Positions 8,239 through 16,698 of a stretch of DNA of 64,000 nt are shown here, piece by piece. The position numbers and the translations under genes were made by a program. The DNA is from Bacteroidales bacterium H4 (lineage in GTDB: Bacteria > Bacteroidota > Bacteroidia > Bacteroidales > Muribaculaceae): contig DAAP01000012.1 of NCBI GenBank assembly GCA_001701165.1, forward strand, positions 1-64,000, given 5' to 3'. Within the stretch, counting starts at the first letter, position 1. Every line of letters starts with the position of its first letter. Below the pieces are notes generated by a model. It did not search any database. It was not told where the DNA came from and was given only the letters and a program-made list of their open reading frames with translations.

Positions 8239-9147
8239 ATGGCAAGCAAAATCAGAGTATATGGCAAAGCCCAAAACCGTACAGTGCTCGGTCTGGTACA
8301 TGCCTACATGACAATGTTCCCCCACGCAACGCTGGAGGACTTACGCAAAGCATTTCCTAATAGCCTCAACCCCGATAAAGGCGTAGCCGAGAACTTCATC
8401 TATGCCGAAGAAAAGGGCACAAACGCCAACTGGGACGGATACTTCAAAGGCGAAAACGAGGTTGTCACAGATGGCAACGGACGCAAAATTGCCGTTGTCA
8501 AGATGTGGACAAAGCCATCGTTCCAACGCGCAATCGAGCAAGCAAAACTCTATGACATCGAAGTAGCCGAGTTCACCGAAGCCGACAAAGGTTTTGGCAA
8601 GAAAGGCGGCTTCCGCCTCGAGTACCTCAATGGCTATGTACCCCCGGTACCTGACAAAAAGAAAGGTATTCCCGTATGGGTTTGGATTATCGTGGCTCTG
8701 GCTGTTATAGGCGCCATCGTTGCCCTTTGCTTACCCAAGGGCGAAGTCCGCGTTGAAGAAAAAGTCATCGAGAAAGAGGTCGTTGTACGCGACACAGTAT
8801 ACGTACAACAAATCCAAGAAATTGAGTGCAAGTTCAATGCCGCTCAGTTCGAACAAAACAAAGCCGAGTTGAACGATGATGCCAAACTCGCCCTCCACGA
8901 CCTCGCCAAGGTTCTCAGCCAGAATCCCGAATTGCGCCTACAAGTCGTAGGCCACACCTCCGCCGAAGGCAGCGCAGAGCACAACCTCAAACTGTCGCAA
9001 GATCGTGCCAAGGCAGCCGTTGACTTCCTCGTAAACAAGGAAGGTATAGACGCCGCACGTGTCACCTCCGTTGGCAAAGGCTCGTCTGAACCTAAAGATC
9101 CCAACAACCCGGAGGCCAACCGCCGCACCGAATTTGTAATCTTGTAA
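8239..9147 (+). CDS. Membrane-anchored OmpA-domain protein with novel N-terminal domain
   Basis: 302 aa in three parts. Residues 1-130 are a soluble domain of unknown function (ATLEDLRKAFPNS, VAVVKMWTKPSF-like core). Residues 144-165 form one transmembrane helix preceded by a KKK cluster. Residues 196-302 are an OmpA/MotB C-terminal peptidoglycan-binding domain (VVGHTSAEGSAEHNLKLSQDRA, later ANRRTEFVIL). The positive-inside rule puts the N-domain in the cytoplasm and the OmpA domain in the periplasm, so the protein could tie a cytoplasmic complex to the cell wall. The nuclease gene follows after 9 bp, suggesting one operon. Confidence 0.82.
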   Translation: MASKIRVYGKAQNRTVLGLVHAYMTMFPHATLEDLRKAFPNSLNPDKGVAENFIYAEEKGTNANWDGYFKGENEVVTDGNGRKIAVVKMWTKPSFQRAIEQAKLYDIEVAEFTEADKGFGKKGGFRLEYLNGYVPPVPDKKKGIPVWVWIIVALAVIGAIVALCLPKGEVRVEEKVIEKEVVVRDTVYVQQIQEIECKFNAAQFEQNKAELNDDAKLALHDLAKVLSQNPELRLQVVGHTSAEGSAEHNLKLSQDRAKAAVDFLVNKEGIDAARVTSVGKGSSEPKDPNNPEANRRTEFVIL

Positions 9148-9156
9148 AGACGACAG

Positions 9157-9825
9157 ATGACGAGTCTCGTTGACTTAGTCAAAGACGATGTATCCGCGTT
9201 CTTGAAGAGCGACCATGAGTTGCTCTTCAATGAGCGCGACCTACAGATGCATCTCGCTCTGTGGCTCGAAGCATCAGATAACAAATATGATGATGTCGAC
9301 ATCGAATACTACGTACCGAACTCTGAACTGGAAGGTTATGGCGACCTTTGGGACAATGAATTACGCATTGATATCGTAGTCCGAAAAGAGACTGAATACG
9401 TTCCTATCGAGCTCAAATACAAGACTAAAGGCGTAAATCGGCAAATATCCCGTTTCGGCATAAAACTAAGCAAGGAAGTCCTGGTTGTAAAGAATCAGGG
9501 AGCTCAAAACCTCGGAATGTACGGATTTTGGAAAGACGTCAAGCGCATTGAGCTGTTGCGCCGGCGTTTTGACAACATCCACAACGGCTTAGTCGTATTT
9601 GTTACCAATGACGAAATATATGTCAAAGGAAGCAAGGAATCTTCAGACAATTATCTGATGAACATCTCCGAAGGCAGACACAGCAGACACAAATACTGGC
9701 AAAAGCTCGAAAGCAAATTAGCCAAAGACAACCCCAGGTTTGACGTCGAAACAGAGTATTCGATGCATTGGGGATTCAACATCATCGATAACGAAAAGTT
9801 TTATCATACAATATTATCTATATAA
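9157..9825 (+). CDS. PD-(D/E)XK-type nuclease-like protein
   Basis: 222 aa. The catalytic signature is visible as a helix glutamate (E27 in NERDLQMHL), D72 in RIDIVV, and E85-x-K87 in IELKYK, the usual order and spacing for PD-(D/E)XK folds. The C-terminal half is not recognised. There is no signal peptide or methyltransferase partner, so this is not an obvious restriction system. It sits between the OmpA-domain gene and a duplicated small protein gene, in the same direction with short gaps. Confidence 0.65.
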   Translation: MTSLVDLVKDDVSAFLKSDHELLFNERDLQMHLALWLEASDNKYDDVDIEYYVPNSELEGYGDLWDNELRIDIVVRKETEYVPIELKYKTKGVNRQISRFGIKLSKEVLVVKNQGAQNLGMYGFWKDVKRIELLRRRFDNIHNGLVVFVTNDEIYVKGSKESSDNYLMNISEGRHSRHKYWQKLESKLAKDNPRFDVETEYSMHWGFNIIDNEKFYHTILSI

Positions 9826-9842
9826 TAGTATAGCCTCGCTAT

Positions 9843-10259
9843 ATGGAGACAAAAAACGAAATCATAATAGGCGAATACCTTGTCGTAGAAGACATCAAAG
9901 GCTCGTTTTATGTACGCAAGACATACAGCAACACCAAGGGAGCCCTACGAGAAATTGCCGACAAAATAGACTTTGAATATGACGACAATTGGAATACACG
10001 GCAATTCGGAGCCAAATTGATCGGCGAGTTGAAAGGCGAAAAAATACCCTCAAAAGGAACCGCCCATGCCGAATACGGCTCCTTCGTAATCTATCGTACC
10101 GAAGAAGGCTCTATCGTCGTCTACACAGACTACGAGAACACCAAACAAGGTCTACGCGAAATCGCCGGGCTTATAGACCTCGATTACGATGCAAATCTGA
10201 CCACTCGCCAATTAGGCACGCGTATAATCAAACGCGCGGTGGAAATCCTAAACGCATAA
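9843..10259 (+). CDS. Duplicated-domain protein of unknown function
   Basis: 138 aa containing two copies of a unit of about 60 aa: a strand pair (SFYVRKTYSNTKG / SIVVYTDYENTKQG), then a helix LREIA, then ID-x-x-YD, then TRQ-x-G and a final helix. There is no signal peptide and no recognised family. It is 17 bp downstream of the nuclease-like gene, so a partner or regulator of it is possible. Internal duplication is a recurring feature of this block. Confidence 0.7.
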   Translation: METKNEIIIGEYLVVEDIKGSFYVRKTYSNTKGALREIADKIDFEYDDNWNTRQFGAKLIGELKGEKIPSKGTAHAEYGSFVIYRTEEGSIVVYTDYENTKQGLREIAGLIDLDYDANLTTRQLGTRIIKRAVEILNA

Positions 10260-10295
10260 GAACAACCATATCATACAACTAAAATCAATACAACT

Positions 10296-10610
10296 ATGGC
10301 AGAATTTAAGTTAGATGGCCGTATGAAGGTCAAGACTCTCAAAGACAACTTCAAAAAGAACTTCGGCTCTACACTCCGTGTCTACAAGAGCGCAACATGC
10401 CGCGGCGCCTTCGCCGATGACAATGCAACTCTCGCATCTATCCGAGCAGAAGGCAAAGCAGGCGGAGAACTCACTGTTGGCGGCAACCTCAAAGTCGGCA
10501 ACTTCGAGAAGAAAGTTGCTGAAATGTACGGCATCGGCGTACAGGTGGCCAATTCCGACAACACCAAACTCGCGGACGACAACATAACACTCGTCGCCTC
10601 CGGCAAGTAA
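10296..10610 (+). CDS. Two-module small protein, paralogue of the protein at 6803
   Basis: 104 aa with two copies of the module seen at 6803: LDGRMKVKTLKDNFKKNFG and VGGNLKVGNFEKKVAEMYG, each followed by a strand. It lacks the Lys/Ala-rich tail of the other paralogue. No known family is recognised. The segment TLASIRAEGKAGGEL closely matches TLASVRRADSGGSI in the 6803 protein, which is good evidence of common descent. Confidence 0.75.
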   Translation: MAEFKLDGRMKVKTLKDNFKKNFGSTLRVYKSATCRGAFADDNATLASIRAEGKAGGELTVGGNLKVGNFEKKVAEMYGIGVQVANSDNTKLADDNITLVASGK

Positions 10611-10625
10611 TAGCCATAAAGTTAT

Positions 10626-10847
10626 ATGGCAAGCAACGATTTCGAATGTAAGCTATGCAAGAAGGTAATTAGCAAGGGGCTATTTACCAGCAGCGGCTCA
10701 TTCCACAAGTATAAATGCCCCAAACACGGAGACATCTGCGAGAAACATATAAAGAAACACTTGTTTGGTAGTCCCACATGCAAGGAATGTGGGAATAAAG
10801 TCCGAGTATATACTAAGACCGGAGCCAAATGGGTGCAGGATAAATAA
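10626..10847 (+). CDS. Small zinc-finger-like protein
   Basis: 73 aa with two Cys-x2-Cys pairs (CKLC at 8-11 and CKEC near the C-terminus) plus a central KCPKHGDICEKH stretch, giving enough Cys/His for one or two zinc sites. No DNA-binding family is recognised. It is 15 bp downstream of the module paralogue and looks co-transcribed. Confidence 0.7.
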   Translation: MASNDFECKLCKKVISKGLFTSSGSFHKYKCPKHGDICEKHIKKHLFGSPTCKECGNKVRVYTKTGAKWVQDK

Positions 10848-10889
10848 TCAAAAGACTCCAATTACAATCCTAACAACGTCTACCATCTG

Positions 10890-10932
10890 CTTGGCAAGTG
10901 TCAGACTATATTAAGCGCCGACACTAGCCAAG
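10890..10932. repeat. Inverted repeat upstream of the Sel1 gene
   Basis: CTTGGC-A-AGTGTC at 10890-10902 pairs with GACACT-A-GCCAAG at 10920-10932: two 6-bp stems around one A/A mismatch, with a 17-nt loop. No T run follows on either strand. It could be an operator, a processing site or a weak terminator ending the first sub-operon. Confidence 0.6.
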
Positions 10933-10963
10933 TAGATAGTTAGACAATGAAAAAACGACTACC

Positions 10964-12232
10964 ATGGCAACAAAAAAGATAGAAATCAAAATACTAAAGT
11001 TATCCCCAAACCTCCGTGACGATTACGACTTGCAAGACGAAGTAACAGCTTCTAATTGCGCCCAATGCGAAGTCGATAGCGATGAGGACAACGAAGTCGA
11101 GATATCTGACGAAGAATTCGAAGCCCTCAAACCATACTTTAAAGCCGTTGACCAGTATTGCGATGGGAATTATGTCGAAGCAGTCAAAGGCTTTCGTGAA
11201 TACGCCGAAAAAGGGGTTGTTGATGCACAATGCCTCCTCGCTACATGCTATAAAGACGGCAAAGGCGTCGATATAGACGAAACAGAAGCCTTAAAATGGT
11301 ATCTCCGTGCAGCAAAGCAAGGAAACACAAAAGCCCAAATGATGACAGCCCTTAGCCATTACTTCGGACGCGGTGTTACGCAAGACTATACTGAAGCCGT
11401 TAAATGGTTCCGAAAAGCAGCAGAACAAGGAGACGCGGGATCTCAATGCTATTTGGCATCGTGCTATTATTCCGGACTGGGCGTGGAACAAGACTATACA
11501 AAAGCCTTTGAATGGACAAAACGCGCGGCAGAACAAGGGCGAGCCGATGACCAATATTATCTCGGCAGCAAATACATAAATGGCGTTGGTACCCCAAAGG
11601 ACATAAAAGAAGGCATAAAATGGTATAAAAAATCAGCAGAACAAGGAAATGACAAGGCTCAATATGGCCTTGGCACTTTATATTATTACGGATCAGGCGT
11701 ACCGGAAGATAATAAGGAGGCTGTAAAATGGTTTAGCTTATCAGCCAAACAAGGCAATAAATATGCACAAACATCTCTCGGAGAATGTTATCTGAACGGA
11801 TACGGCGTACCAATGGATTATAAAGCGGCTGTAAACTGGTTCCTGTTAGCAGCTGAACAAGGGGATGATATAGCTCAAAGGAAGCTTGGCGGATGCTATC
11901 TAAACGGCAATGGTGTTTCCCAAGACAACGAGGAAGCAGCAAAATGGTTTCGCCTTGCAGCAGAACAAGGAGACACCGAATCCATGCACGAGTTAGCTGT
12001 ACTCTATTATTATGGTGATGATTTCCCATTAGATAGAGCCGAAGCGCTAAAGTGGTTTATGGCTGCAGCAGAAGGAGGAAATGCCGACACACAGCGCGTA
12101 ATGGGGTATTTCTATGAAAATGGGATTATGGTTGAGCGTGATATCGAGAAAGCAAAAATGTGGTACTCTCGTGCTATTGAGTCTGGTTGTGAAGAAGCAA
12201 TAGACTACTTAGATAACCTCGAAGACGAATGA
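10964..12232 (+). CDS. Sel1-like repeat protein
   Basis: 422 aa. After an acidic N-terminal region (about 70 aa) come nine consecutive 36-residue Sel1/TPR-like repeats of the pattern A-Q-x-x-L-G-x-x-Y-x-x-G-x-G-V-x-x-D-x-x-E-A-x-K-W-x-x-x-A-A-E-Q-G. There is no signal peptide, so it is predicted to be a cytoplasmic scaffold. Sel1 proteins mediate protein-protein contacts in signalling, secretion and envelope complexes. Here it may organise the surrounding unknown proteins, which is inference from context. The regular repeats suggest expansion by duplication. Confidence 0.88.
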   Translation: MATKKIEIKILKLSPNLRDDYDLQDEVTASNCAQCEVDSDEDNEVEISDEEFEALKPYFKAVDQYCDGNYVEAVKGFREYAEKGVVDAQCLLATCYKDGKGVDIDETEALKWYLRAAKQGNTKAQMMTALSHYFGRGVTQDYTEAVKWFRKAAEQGDAGSQCYLASCYYSGLGVEQDYTKAFEWTKRAAEQGRADDQYYLGSKYINGVGTPKDIKEGIKWYKKSAEQGNDKAQYGLGTLYYYGSGVPEDNKEAVKWFSLSAKQGNKYAQTSLGECYLNGYGVPMDYKAAVNWFLLAAEQGDDIAQRKLGGCYLNGNGVSQDNEEAAKWFRLAAEQGDTESMHELAVLYYYGDDFPLDRAEALKWFMAAAEGGNADTQRVMGYFYENGIMVERDIEKAKMWYSRAIESGCEEAIDYLDNLEDE

Positions 12233-12266
12233 ACTCTAATAGCCGACACTAAATACAACTTTCATT

Positions 12267-12431
12267 ATGAAAATACCGGGACTATCATTTTCGCTGAAGC
12301 GTGCGGTGGGCATCACTGCAGCGAAGCAGAAAATTGCACGCAAGACAGGGATACCAACTACGAAACAGGGACTCCAACGCAAAGTAGGAGGGACAATACT
12401 TAATGCCATAACCGGCAAAAAGAGACGATAA
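12267..12431 (+). CDS. Small basic protein
   Basis: 54 aa, starting MKIPGLSFSLKRAVGITAAK, rich in Lys/Arg and Gly, with the segments ARKTGIPTTKQGLQRK and GGTILNAITGKKRR. There is no cysteine, no signal peptide and no recognised family. It lies between the Sel1 and anchored-protein genes in the same direction. Codon structure and position support a real gene, but evidence is limited. Confidence 0.55.
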   Translation: MKIPGLSFSLKRAVGITAAKQKIARKTGIPTTKQGLQRKVGGTILNAITGKKRR

Positions 12432-12519
12432 AGACCAATCAAAGCCCTCAAGGCAGGGAGTCAATCCGGCATCCTTCCCTGAGAAGCAATCTTAGCTATC
12501 ACCGAAGTATAATATACAG

Positions 12520-13209
12520 ATGAAAGCCATAACCATCTTTTCCATAATTATTGTCATAGGCATTTTTGCAGCCATCGAACAGACGTGTTCGGACAGCAAG
12601 AATGAAGATGCGTATGACAAATTCGAAGCGCTGATTAAGGAAGGCAAGCTTTCCGAAGCCAGAGAAGCCTTAGGCGATGTGCACAAAAAGTTGTTTGAGC
12701 AGGGAGCAAAACGCCTCATCAACGAATATTTGGCTATAGGCAATCTTGATCAAGCAATTGACGTGTACGAGAATGTATCAAGTAACCATCTATCGACATA
12801 CGATATGAAGTTTCGTAACGGCGAATACGAACGGTATGTAACCGCCAAGTTATACAAAGCGCTTATCGAAGCTGACAGATTTGAAGATGCATGGCAATAC
12901 CATCCTCTGGAATACGAAGACCAGAATTATCCCGGCAACGGAGGCTGTTACTACGGATATATGACAGATGTCATTGCTTACTTATGCCAGCATAACCGTC
13001 AAGCAGAAGCCCAGCGTTTCTTTGACAAAAACATAATATGGTTTAAGAAAAACGTGGATAATAATAAATGGGGCAATGAATATCCGCAATACTCATACAG
13101 CAATATGCGGTCACAGCTCCAAGCCCAAGTAAACGGAGCAGACATAGACCCCGAATCGGATTTCGCACAAATGCTTAACGACCAATGGACCAGCTCAGAA
13201 CAAGAATAG
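12520..13209 (+). CDS. Membrane-anchored helical (TPR-like) protein
   Basis: 229 aa. A hydrophobic N-terminus (residues 4-20) is a signal anchor or uncleaved signal, followed by helical hairpins resembling TPR/SEL units (FEALIKEGKLSEAREAL, YLAIGNLDQAIDVYENV). The bulk should face the periplasm. No named family is recognised. Its 3' end overlaps the next gene by 25 bp, indicating tight co-expression. Confidence 0.75.
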   Translation: MKAITIFSIIIVIGIFAAIEQTCSDSKNEDAYDKFEALIKEGKLSEAREALGDVHKKLFEQGAKRLINEYLAIGNLDQAIDVYENVSSNHLSTYDMKFRNGEYERYVTAKLYKALIEADRFEDAWQYHPLEYEDQNYPGNGGCYYGYMTDVIAYLCQHNRQAEAQRFFDKNIIWFKKNVDNNKWGNEYPQYSYSNMRSQLQAQVNGADIDPESDFAQMLNDQWTSSEQE

Positions 13210-14543
13210 GCGCAATCACTTTAGTCATACTTGCCGTAGTTTTAGTGTGTCTTGCAGTGGCTAAATGCGGCAACGGCACATCAGATGCATCAGGCACCGA
13301 TACAACCGCCCTCGGATTAATCCAATTGTCCGAACGTGATGCCGCGATGTACAATCACATCCTGAAACAAATCGAAGAAGGCGAAGCTAACATTGCACAA
13401 ATCGAGAACGGCAGCGCGACCAATAGTGCAGCTATCATCGAAAACATCAGACAGATACACTATACATACAATGCCGAATCGATGAACGCCGCCACTCGTG
13501 CTCACTGCGCAAAACTCGAAGCACGGTTGACTGCGCTCAAAGAAAGAGCGCTCAAGGCCTCGGGAGACTCATCCGATTCGTCTGATATCGGGACCAATAA
13601 CAATGCAGCCTCAACTTTTGACGGACAGGCCCACCTATTAACTCAAAAGGTCACCTACCCTATCTACCTACTAAGCGGTGATGTTCTACGCTATAACATC
13701 CAATGCGAAAGCTCGGCCGGTATTACAGTATACAATGCAGACACTCACAAGAAGCTGAAAAGCCACAGTTCGGCCAATGTCAACGATTCAGTAAAAATCA
13801 AATTTGCTGCCGTATACCTCGTCGAAATAGATCCTCGCGCCAGACAATATGTATCCGCAGACATCTCGTTCACACCTTCCCCCGGCACGTCCGCCACTCG
13901 TCCGAAGGTGCGCAAAAAAGCGGTCATTTGCTCCAAAAAAGACTTTGGCGCCATCGCACACGAAGGTATCAAAATCCGAAAAATCTTTGATGAGCCGCGC
14001 AAATTCACCCTCCGGGGCAAAATCAAAGCATCCTTCTCGGGCGCATCTATTGCCGTGATTCCCGTAACCGTACCCAAAGGCGTATCCGAGTTTTTGTTCT
14101 CAATGCGCTTGTCTACAAGCGAACAATCCCGCGCTTCGGACGGCAAATTTGCCGACAACATGCAGCAATCATATCGTAGCATAAAAATATTCAAACTGCC
14201 GGTATATGAAAGCACACGTCGCAGCGGTATCATCAATATGCTGTTGGATGACAACCGTCCCATCACCGAAGAAGATGCATATTGCAATATGTACGTTTTC
14301 CGCAATGCAACAGAAGCCAAGAAATTCCAAGACGGAACATCCGTTGCATCCAAACTGAACTATGACGTTAATTACTCGCGGTTGGGTACACAATCCTGCA
14401 ACGGACGCATTCCGACCAAAGGCAACCGCACCATATATCTCGCTTTCGAAAACGAACGCATGCGCTTCACCAATTATTTATGGGTTGAAGCTGCGGCAGC
14501 CGTCCCCACCACCGAATACTACAGAATAGAATATAGCAAATAA
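13185..14543 (+). CDS. Membrane-anchored protein of unknown function
   Basis: 452 aa. An N-terminal anchor (about residues 8-27) ends in a cysteine, followed by a Ser/Thr/Asp-rich linker. A helical segment (about 45-120) precedes a large, mostly beta C-terminal region (about 150-452). No known domain is recognised. The start overlaps the end of the previous gene by 25 bp in another frame, typical of translational coupling, so the two proteins may act together at the periplasmic face. It is followed after 36 bp by the ion channel gene. Confidence 0.75.
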   Translation: MDQLRTRIGAITLVILAVVLVCLAVAKCGNGTSDASGTDTTALGLIQLSERDAAMYNHILKQIEEGEANIAQIENGSATNSAAIIENIRQIHYTYNAESMNAATRAHCAKLEARLTALKERALKASGDSSDSSDIGTNNNAASTFDGQAHLLTQKVTYPIYLLSGDVLRYNIQCESSAGITVYNADTHKKLKSHSSANVNDSVKIKFAAVYLVEIDPRARQYVSADISFTPSPGTSATRPKVRKKAVICSKKDFGAIAHEGIKIRKIFDEPRKFTLRGKIKASFSGASIAVIPVTVPKGVSEFLFSMRLSTSEQSRASDGKFADNMQQSYRSIKIFKLPVYESTRRSGIINMLLDDNRPITEEDAYCNMYVFRNATEAKKFQDGTSVASKLNYDVNYSRLGTQSCNGRIPTKGNRTIYLAFENERMRFTNYLWVEAAAAVPTTEYYRIEYSK

Positions 14544-14579
14544 CCACTTGGCGCTTACAGCCATAACGCATAAATTCTG

Positions 14580-16295
14580 ATGAGTAAAATCAGTAATTTC
14601 AAGAATAACCTCGGAAGGGTCTTCGATGACAACCTCCATACCAAAGTTTGGCACAATGTCATTGATTACGTCATTATCGGACTTATCATCATTTCGACCA
14701 TCGAGGTATTTCTATCCACCTACGAAAGCATAGCACAGCGCTACGGTAAATGGTTGTATTGGGTTGACCACCTCACAACATACATCTTCACCATAGAAAT
14801 TATCCTACGAATATGGTGCGCAGACATTATATCGCCCAAATTCAAAGGTTTTTGGGGACGTGTTAGATATTGTTTTACATTCTACGGGCTCATCGACATT
14901 CTGTCTACGTTCCCGTTCTATATCAACTTTATCGTACCACTACCCATTACCGCATTCAAAGCTCTACGTATTGCACGTCTGATGCGCATATTCCGATATA
15001 TGAAGGCGTTTCATATATTGAAAGAAGCCGTCATAAGCAAGAAAAAAGAATTGGTGGTTTCAGCTCAATTCCTGATTATTATTACGCTCATCCTATCCTT
15101 CATACTATATTTCGTAGAGCATGAGGCACAACCGGAAGTATATGATGATGGTTCCTCGTCTGTGATATGGGCTTTCTGCCAGTACATTGGAGACCCTGGC
15201 AACTTTGCAGATACACCACCCGTAACCATTGTCGGCAAAATCATCGCCTGCGTCATAGGCATACTTGGAATAGCCATATTCGCCGTACCTGCAGGACTTA
15301 TCGGCTCCGGATTTACCGATGCTATGGACGAAGACAGACACTCAAAGAAATTGGCCGAAAACGTAAAAAAGGTTCGCAACGTTTTCGAGCGCAAACTCGA
15401 TCGGCCTACAGGTTATCAGATTGTGAAGCCATATTTGAGTATAATCACAATACAAGCTCGAAGTGGCCTTACAGCCGATGAAATTATCGAAGTTGTGGAC
15501 AGCCAACCTGATATGCGATTGATAAACCTCGCAGCAGCTCAGTGTTCAGACGAACACCCTAATGATCGTCTTGCTGTCGAAATTTTTCACATCAACCGCC
15601 CTTACGGATGCTGTATTGACCGAGGGTCAGACGTAACCATCGTGTCTGTAAGCAGTCTTATAGACCCGATAATCGGCCATTTTTCGTACTATCTGGCCAA
15701 AATGGGCGGGTTCAACTATGTAAGTCGTGAAAACGGCCAACTGACACCCTACAAAAGTTTCTATAAGATTCCGGATGCATCAAAGCTCAAGAATGCCAAT
15801 TTTTTTTTAGAAGATCTAAACAAGCTCACATCCAAAAAGAAAAATAACTGGGTATTCGCTATGCTTGCCGCGTCAGGCGCAAACGAGCCTGCATATCCAA
15901 CTGAAATACACGTCACTGCCGGTGGTAAACGTGGGGAAGAGTCGATTGACTGCGGCTCGCCCGATGTCATAGACAAAGAGACTTTCAAGAACTTCGTTAC
16001 AGACTTATCAGACGACCTAAAGCAAAATTTCGACATCGGTACCGACTTCCAGCGGTATCATGATGCCGGCAAGAACAATCAGAATCTCTTCACAAAAAAA
16101 ACAGCGAACGCCAACAGCATCAACAGCGTTTCGATACGCGTTGCCTGGTCAGTTTCTTGCTGGAATATGCAACGAATGCTCATCGCAAAACACATTGCCC
16201 AAGTAATAAACCGCGAAATATTACATATTGCAGATATGCCGATTTCCGAAGAGCTAAAACGCAAAGACATTGCATACAACAACTACAAACAATAA
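14580..16295 (+). CDS. Voltage-gated-type ion channel with non-canonical pore and large cytosolic domain
   Basis: 571 aa. The first 250 residues have the six-helix layout of voltage-gated channels: S1 about 28-47, S2 60-80, S3 98-118, S4 125-143 with arginines at 130, 133, 136 and 139 (every third residue), S5 157-179, pore loop 194-216, S6 217-245. The potassium filter TVGYG is absent; the pore reads AFCQYIGDPGNFADTPPVT. The final 320 residues are a soluble region I do not recognise, and it is neither an obvious cyclic-nucleotide nor an RCK domain. The TatA-like gene starts 11 bp after the stop. Ion selectivity cannot be predicted. Confidence 0.85.
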   Translation: MSKISNFKNNLGRVFDDNLHTKVWHNVIDYVIIGLIIISTIEVFLSTYESIAQRYGKWLYWVDHLTTYIFTIEIILRIWCADIISPKFKGFWGRVRYCFTFYGLIDILSTFPFYINFIVPLPITAFKALRIARLMRIFRYMKAFHILKEAVISKKKELVVSAQFLIIITLILSFILYFVEHEAQPEVYDDGSSSVIWAFCQYIGDPGNFADTPPVTIVGKIIACVIGILGIAIFAVPAGLIGSGFTDAMDEDRHSKKLAENVKKVRNVFERKLDRPTGYQIVKPYLSIITIQARSGLTADEIIEVVDSQPDMRLINLAAAQCSDEHPNDRLAVEIFHINRPYGCCIDRGSDVTIVSVSSLIDPIIGHFSYYLAKMGGFNYVSRENGQLTPYKSFYKIPDASKLKNANFFLEDLNKLTSKKKNNWVFAMLAASGANEPAYPTEIHVTAGGKRGEESIDCGSPDVIDKETFKNFVTDLSDDLKQNFDIGTDFQRYHDAGKNNQNLFTKKTANANSINSVSIRVAWSVSCWNMQRMLIAKHIAQVINREILHIADMPISEELKRKDIAYNNYKQ

Positions 16296-16306
16296 AAGGT
16301 AAAACC

Positions 16307-16552
16307 ATGATACTAATCACCATTGACAATTTCGAAATAATATTGCTGTGCGTCATTGCAATATTACTGCTAAATGGTAAGCGCATGCCAAACATTCACA
16401 AATTGATTGAAATGATCAAAAACGCAAGACCACCCAAAGCATCTGCCTCAACCACCGAAGGAACAGCTGAAACCATGCCCAAAGAATTGTCCGAAATCAT
16501 TGAAGAAGAGAAGACAGAGAACAAATCGAATTCACCTGAAGAAACGGTATAA
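16307..16552 (+). CDS. TatA-like single-span small protein
   Basis: 81 aa from ATG 16307. AAAAGG, overlapping the stop of the channel gene, is a plausible ribosome binding site and favours this start over longer in-frame readings. One N-terminal membrane helix (about 9-22) is followed by NGKRMPNIHKLIEMIKNA, which parallels the hinge and amphipathic helix of TatA/TatB (FG-x-x-x-LP then a helix), and then an acidic disordered tail. No TatC is nearby. A co-opted TatA-like partner of the channel is more likely than a general Tat component. Confidence 0.65.
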   Translation: MILITIDNFEIILLCVIAILLLNGKRMPNIHKLIEMIKNARPPKASASTTEGTAETMPKELSEIIEEEKTENKSNSPEETV

Positions 16553-16644
16553 AGTTGGAATGGTAGATCACATCTACTCATCCGGTAAAGTACACATAGA
16601 CAATCATACTGATACGCACATACATACAATCGCATATAATCGTC

Positions 16645-16665
16645 TATGCTTTTGACAAAAGCATA
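16645..16665. promoter_or_regulatory. Perfect dyad upstream of the second nuclease gene
   Basis: TATGCTTTTG and CAAAAGCATA are exact inverted copies around a single A, 34 bp before the ATG at 16699. The centre is too short for an RNA hairpin loop, so a protein operator is the more natural reading. Confidence 0.55.
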
Positions 16666-16698
16666 AATCAATAATTCACAAATAACAACTGTACAACT

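Noticed and set aside
16307..16552. Part of a general Tat export system
   Set aside because: No TatC or TatB gene in the window, and tight coupling to a channel gene argues for a special role.
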